From assembly GCA_022866195.1 (NCBI GenBank), contig JALHUF010000211.1, positions 1 through 8,285 on the forward strand: 8,285 nt of DNA, read 5' to 3'. Source of the DNA: Terriglobia bacterium (lineage in GTDB: Bacteria > Acidobacteriota > Terriglobia > UBA7540). Below are positions 5,714 through 8,285 of the stretch, in pieces. The stretch's first letter is position 1. Each line of letters opens with the position of its first letter. The notes beneath the pieces were generated by a model. It ran no database searches. It saw only the letters and a program-made list of their open reading frames with translations, and was not told the DNA's origin. Position numbers and translations under genes: made by a program.

Positions 5714-6658
5714 TCAAAGGTGCTGGCCGATAGGCGAAGCCTCAACCACGCCGTTGAGGATGACCAGTTCGGGATCCTTGAGAGTAACCTTACTGTAGGG
5801 CGCCACCGAGTGGGTAAGCCAGACGTTGCCGCCGATCACGCTGTGGTGGCCGATCCGCGTGTTCCCACCCAAGATGGTCGCGTTGGGGTACACGGTGACG
5901 TGGTGTTCCAGGTCGGGGTGGCGTTTGTTCTCCCTCCCCCGGCGGATTTGACCTTGTTCATCTTTGCCCATCGGGTTGAAAGCGCCCAGGGTGACTCCAT
6001 GATAGAGCATCACCTTATTGCCAATCGTGGCCGTCTCGCCTATGACCACGCCCGTGCCGTGGTCGATGAAGAAGGACTCCCCAATCGAGGCGCCGGGGTG
6101 AATGTCGATGCCGGTGCGGCTGTGGACGACTTCCGTCATCATGCGCGGGATGAAGGGGACATCCAAGAGGTATAGCCGATGGGCCAAACGTTGCACCGTG
6201 ATGGCCTCGATGCAAGGGTAGCTGAGCAATATCTCCTCGTGGCTCGGGGCGGCCGGATCGTTATGGAAGGCGGCCTCGATGTCCGACGCGAGTAAAGCGC
6301 TCAGCTCCGGCAACTGGCTGAACAGCGCGTCCAATTGCTTCCCCACACAGTCTGTCATGTTGCCCGGAGGTGGCTGGCCGCGCCGGCGAAGGTCGAAGCG
6401 GATGGCACGGCACATCTGTTCGGCCAGCAGCGTCTCGATTTCGCGGAAGTACCGACGCGAATCGCTGGGCAGACTCTCGCGGTCCAGACGCTGGCCGAGG
6501 AAAAATACCGGGAACAGGATGTCGAGGTAACGCCGGCAGATCAGCGCCACAGCCTCGCGGCTCGGCAGCTTGAACTCCCCGCTGGCGTCGCCCGCCAGCT
6601 CGGCGTCGAACGCCACTTTGAATTCAGTGGCCAGGTTTCTCAGTCGTTCAAGATCCAT
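5714..6658 (-). CDS. cysE: Serine O-acetyltransferase
   Basis: This is a 314-residue serine acetyltransferase that makes O-acetyl-L-serine from serine and acetyl-CoA, the first step of cysteine synthesis. The N-terminal half (about 1-180) is helical, with family segments such as LSYPCIEAITVQRLAHRLY at 145-163. The C-terminal half is a left-handed beta-helix of hexapeptide repeats carrying the active-site region GIDIHPGASIG at 183-193, FFIDHGTGVVIGETA at 196-210 (Asp199, His200) and YHGVTLGA at 219-226. The N terminus is longer than in E. coli CysE, as in the EpsC-type enzymes. I chose the ATG at 6658 because GGGAGG lies at 6666-6671; the frame stays open upstream to 6763 but without homology. 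It follows cysK on the same strand after 117 bp, a classic pairing, since CysE and CysK also form the cysteine synthase complex. Confidence 0.92.
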   Translation of the reverse strand: MDLERLRNLATEFKVAFDAELAGDASGEFKLPSREAVALICRRYLDILFPVFFLGQRLDRESLPSDSRRYFREIETLLAEQMCRAIRFDLRRRGQPPPGNMTDCVGKQLDALFSQLPELSALLASDIEAAFHNDPAAPSHEEILLSYPCIEAITVQRLAHRLYLLDVPFIPRMMTEVVHSRTGIDIHPGASIGESFFIDHGTGVVIGETATIGNKVMLYHGVTLGAFNPMGKDEQGQIRRGRENKRHPDLEHHVTVYPNATILGGNTRIGHHSVIGGNVWLTHSVAPYSKVTLKDPELVILNGVVEASPIGQHL

Positions 6659-6713
6659 GATCGAACCTCCCTCGGGGGCCGCACTGGCCCTTCCGGTTTC
6701 AACTCTAGCAAAC

Positions 6714-6732
6714 TCCGCCGTGCGCCGGCGGA
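6714..6732. other. 7-bp hairpin between cysK and cysE
   Basis: TCCGCCG and CGGCGGA form a perfect 7-bp inverted repeat around TGCGC. In the minus-strand RNA it is followed by only GUUUG, so termination would be weak. It might lower cysE expression relative to cysK or stabilise the processed message. Confidence 0.35.
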
Positions 6733-6775
6733 ACCAGCCATTTCCTCTGGCCGGGCCTCTCACCCGGGTACGCCC

Positions 6776-7732
6776 TCAGCCGATGCCCTCAAAGAGCACC
6801 GTGGAAAGGTAGCGCTCACCGGAGTCGGGCAGTATGGTGACGATCGTCTTTCCTGCAAACTCGTCCTCTTTCGCCAGACGCACAGCCACCGCCGCGGCAG
6901 CACCGCAAGAAATACCGCTCAGGATTCCTTCCTCCGCCGTCAAACGGCGCGCGAATTCGATGGCCTCTTCGTTCGTCACCTGTTCGATGCGGTCCACCAG
7001 CGCGAGCTCCAGCACCTAAGGCACGAATCCCGCGCCGATACCCTGAATCTTGTGCGGCGACGGGGTCAGCGGTAGCCCCGCGCGGGACTGGGTCAGAACC
7101 GGACTCGCGGCTGGCTCAACCGCCACCGACAGGATCGGCTTCCCCTTGGTCTTCTTGATAAACCGCGATACGCCGGTAATAGTGCCGCCGGTTCCCACGC
7201 CCGAGACCAACACGTCAATCCCGCCGGCCGTGTCGTCCCAGATTTCGGGGCCCGTGGTTTTCTCGTGGATTTCCGGGTTCGCGGGGTTTTCGAACTGTTG
7301 CGGAAGAAAATAGTGCTGAGGGTCGGACTGGGCGATCTCGAGTGCCCGCTTGATCGCGCCCGGCATGCCTTCTGCCCCTGGCGTGAGATGAAACTTGGCG
7401 CCAAACGCCGCCAGCACCCGGCGGCGCTCGAGGGACATGGTTTCGGGCATGGTCAGCGTGAGGTCGTAGCCCCGGGCCGCCGCCACAAACGCCAGCGCGA
7501 TGCCCGTATTGCCACTGGTGGGTTCAATGATCTCCATTCCCGGCTTCAACACGCCTCTCTGCTCGGCGTCCCATACCATCGCTGCCCCGATGCGGCACTT
7601 CACTGAATATGCTGGATTGCGGCCTTCGATCTTGGCCAGCACCGTCGCTCGCAGTCCGGCAGTCAGGCGGGTGAGGCGGACCAGCGGTGTTCTGCCGATG
7701 CTGAATGAGTTGTCCTGGTATATGTTCGGCAT
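6776..7732 (-). CDS. cysK: Cysteine synthase A (O-acetylserine sulfhydrylase), interrupted by in-frame TAG
   Basis: CysK is a PLP enzyme that makes cysteine from O-acetylserine and sulfide. The sequence closely follows E. coli-type CysK: the PLP lysine in [12 protein letters not shown] (Lys45), the substrate loop [23 protein letters not shown], the [17 protein letters not shown] segment, the PLP-phosphate loop [13 protein letters not shown] and [12 protein letters not shown]. Translation stops at TAG (7016-7018) after residue 238, yet the same frame goes straight on with [33 protein letters not shown] and [12 protein letters not shown] to the TGA at 6776. Without the TAG the protein has the normal length, 318 residues plus one at the TAG. 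Many relatives have an acidic or small residue at this variable position, so GAG to TAG is the simplest change. The truncated form would lack the last C-terminal part of the PLP domain. A sequencing error, recent pseudogene or readthrough are all possible. The start at 7732 has GGAAAGGGA upstream. Confidence 0.85.
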
Positions 7733-7749
7733 ATAGATCCCTTTCCGTA

Positions 7750-7795
7750 TGAGTTATGACTCCTGGCAGTTCGAAGCGCGCCATGGTGAGTTATG
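7750..7795. repeat. Pair of 9-bp direct repeats upstream of cysK
   Basis: TGAGTTATG occurs at 7750-7758 and again at 7787-7795, 37 bp apart, both within 65 bp of the cysK start. On the minus strand they read CATAACTCA. They could be two binding sites for one regulator or a remnant of a local duplication. Confidence 0.4.
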
Positions 7796-7875
7796 TTTGC
7801 GTCCGCCCTGGGGCGTCGCACCGACTGCTTCTCAATATTGGGTTTCTGGATGTCCGGGGGATGAGCCTTGGAACC

Positions 7876-7901
7876 CCCTGCTCCGACGCGTCGGAACAAG
7901 G
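7876..7901 (-). promoter_or_regulatory. Strand-specific leader hairpin, candidate cysK attenuator
   Basis: In the minus-strand RNA CCUUGUUCCGA and UCGGAGCAGGG pair over 11 bp around the loop CGCG, including two G-U pairs. The plus-strand RNA would have mismatches at those two positions, so the fold fits a minus-strand transcript. The downstream bases GGGGG and CCCCC (about 13 bases apart) can form an alternative stem that competes for the 3' arm. No U-tract follows, so control would more likely be Rho-dependent or translational. Confidence 0.4.
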
Positions 7902-7909
7902 ATCCCAGG

Positions 7910-7930
7910 CTAGCTACAGATGCAGCGCAT
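7910..7930 (-). CDS. Candidate Cys-rich leader peptide of cysK
   Basis: ATG CGC TGC ATC TGT AGC TAG encodes Met-Arg-Cys-Ile-Cys-Ser. It lies in the implied 5' leader of cysK and ends eight bases before the strand-specific hairpin. Two Cys codons and a Ser codon directly before a switchable hairpin are what a cysteine-sensing attenuator would need. No Shine-Dalgarno precedes this ATG. The same frame is also open from an ATG at 7999, giving a 29-codon version. The evidence is positional only. Confidence 0.3.
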   Translation of the reverse strand: MRCICS

Positions 7931-8047
7931 GGCAGTCGCGCCGTGGGAGGATTGACGGCAAGCTCTACGCGTCCGCTTAGGGGAGGCTTTCGGGTCCATA
8001 CTTACCAAGCTTCGGTCCTTGCTGCCTGTCAAACTGTCAGGGTTCAT

Positions 8048-8076
8048 AAGATACTCCAGGTCCGAAGAAAAGTCAA
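8048..8076 (-). promoter_or_regulatory. Strong sigma70 promoter for cysK-cysE
   Basis: On the minus strand TTGACT (8071-8076) and TATCTT (8048-8053) are separated by exactly 17 bp. Transcription would start near 8041, giving a cysK leader of about 309 nt. It lies 58 bp past the stop codon of the rhodanese-domain gene, so cysK and cysE can be expressed independently of it. Confidence 0.65.
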
Positions 8077-8117
8077 CTCTCTTTGGCTCCCCACATCTTG
8101 CCAGCACAACCTCAATC

Positions 8118-8133
8118 CAGCGGAACACCGCTG
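8118..8133 (-). terminator. Hairpin just after the rhodanese-domain gene
   Basis: CAGCGG and CCGCTG form a perfect 6-bp stem with a 4-base loop, beginning one base after the stop codon of the upstream gene. There is no T-run, so it may only protect the 3' end or act weakly. Its place before the cysK promoter fits an end of transcript. Confidence 0.35.
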
Positions 8134-8134
8134 C

Positions 8135-8285
8135 TCAGTACTTGGCCAGCCTCGAATCGACCTGGTCCGCCCAAGCCAGGATGCCGCCCTTGAGGTTATG
8201 AACCCGGCGGAAGCCGGCCTTCATCAGCCACTCGACCGCCCGCGCGCTGCGGACGCCGGAGCGGCAATGGACTACAATTTCGTCC
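8135..8285 (-). CDS. Rhodanese domain, C-terminal end, probably of a MoeB/ThiF-type adenylyltransferase (partial)
   Basis: Only the last 50 codons lie in the window; the 5' part is cut by the window edge. The reading frame ends at TGA 8135-8137. It shows the rhodanese active-site loop HCRSGVRS with the catalytic Cys that carries a persulfide, then VEWLMKAGF, and the typical ending NLKGGILAWADQVD. This ending is characteristic of MoeB/MoeZ-type proteins that activate sulfur-carrier proteins (for molybdopterin, thiamine or cysteine) and carry a C-terminal rhodanese domain. A stand-alone rhodanese cannot be excluded. It is upstream of cysK on the same strand, which fits a role in sulfur mobilisation. 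Confidence 0.8.
   Translation of the reverse strand, partial: DEIVVHCRSGVRSARAVEWLMKAGFRRVHNLKGGILAWADQVDSRLAKY

Overview
The window is GC-rich chromosomal DNA from a free-living bacterium. It carries sigma70-like promoters, strong GGAGG-type ribosome binding sites and ordinary housekeeping genes. I see no phage, transposon, CRISPR or tRNA signal. The mix of heptamer repeats between genes, a selenoprotein-B-like reductase and an orphan HPr-kinase-like ATPase would suit a soil or subsurface lineage such as Acidobacteriota. That is a guess from style, not from a marker gene.

Left part (1-3911): an RmlD-like dTDP-4-dehydrorhamnose reductase points left. A structured spacer separates it from a divergent 558-residue protein with an HPr-kinase/PEPCK-type P-loop domain of unknown substrate. 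A flavin reductase family protein follows on the same strand, behind its own extended -10 promoter and a leader of about 260 nt that can form two interleaved stems. A perfect 11-bp hairpin at 3964-3989 closes this convergent boundary.

Middle (4003-5408, minus strand): a Cys-containing homologue of glycine/sarcosine/betaine reductase selenoprotein B is flanked on both sides by different 7-bp tandem repeats. Just upstream lies the most notable gene, a peroxiredoxin whose peroxidatic cysteine codon is TGA. Reading through the TGA gives one continuous 160-residue peroxiredoxin with selenocysteine at position 48. A SECIS-like hairpin starts two bases after the TGA, and a good promoter lies upstream. 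Conventional gene calling would break or truncate this gene.

Right part (5714-8285, minus strand): a cysteine-biosynthesis and sulfur-transfer cluster runs moeB/rhodanese-type gene (only its 3' end is present), then cysK, then cysE. CysE makes O-acetylserine and CysK converts it with sulfide to cysteine. The rhodanese domain moves sulfur. cysK has an in-frame TAG after residue 238, so it is broken, misread or read through. A strong TTGACT-17-TATCTT promoter lies about 310 bases before the cysK start. The long leader it implies contains a Cys-rich six-codon ORF followed by a hairpin that pairs fully only in the minus-strand RNA, a layout that suggests cysteine-responsive attenuation.

The selenocysteine peroxiredoxin, CxxC reductase homologue, flavin reductase and cysteine genes make a thiol/selenol redox and sulfur neighbourhood. 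Shared regulation is inference only.
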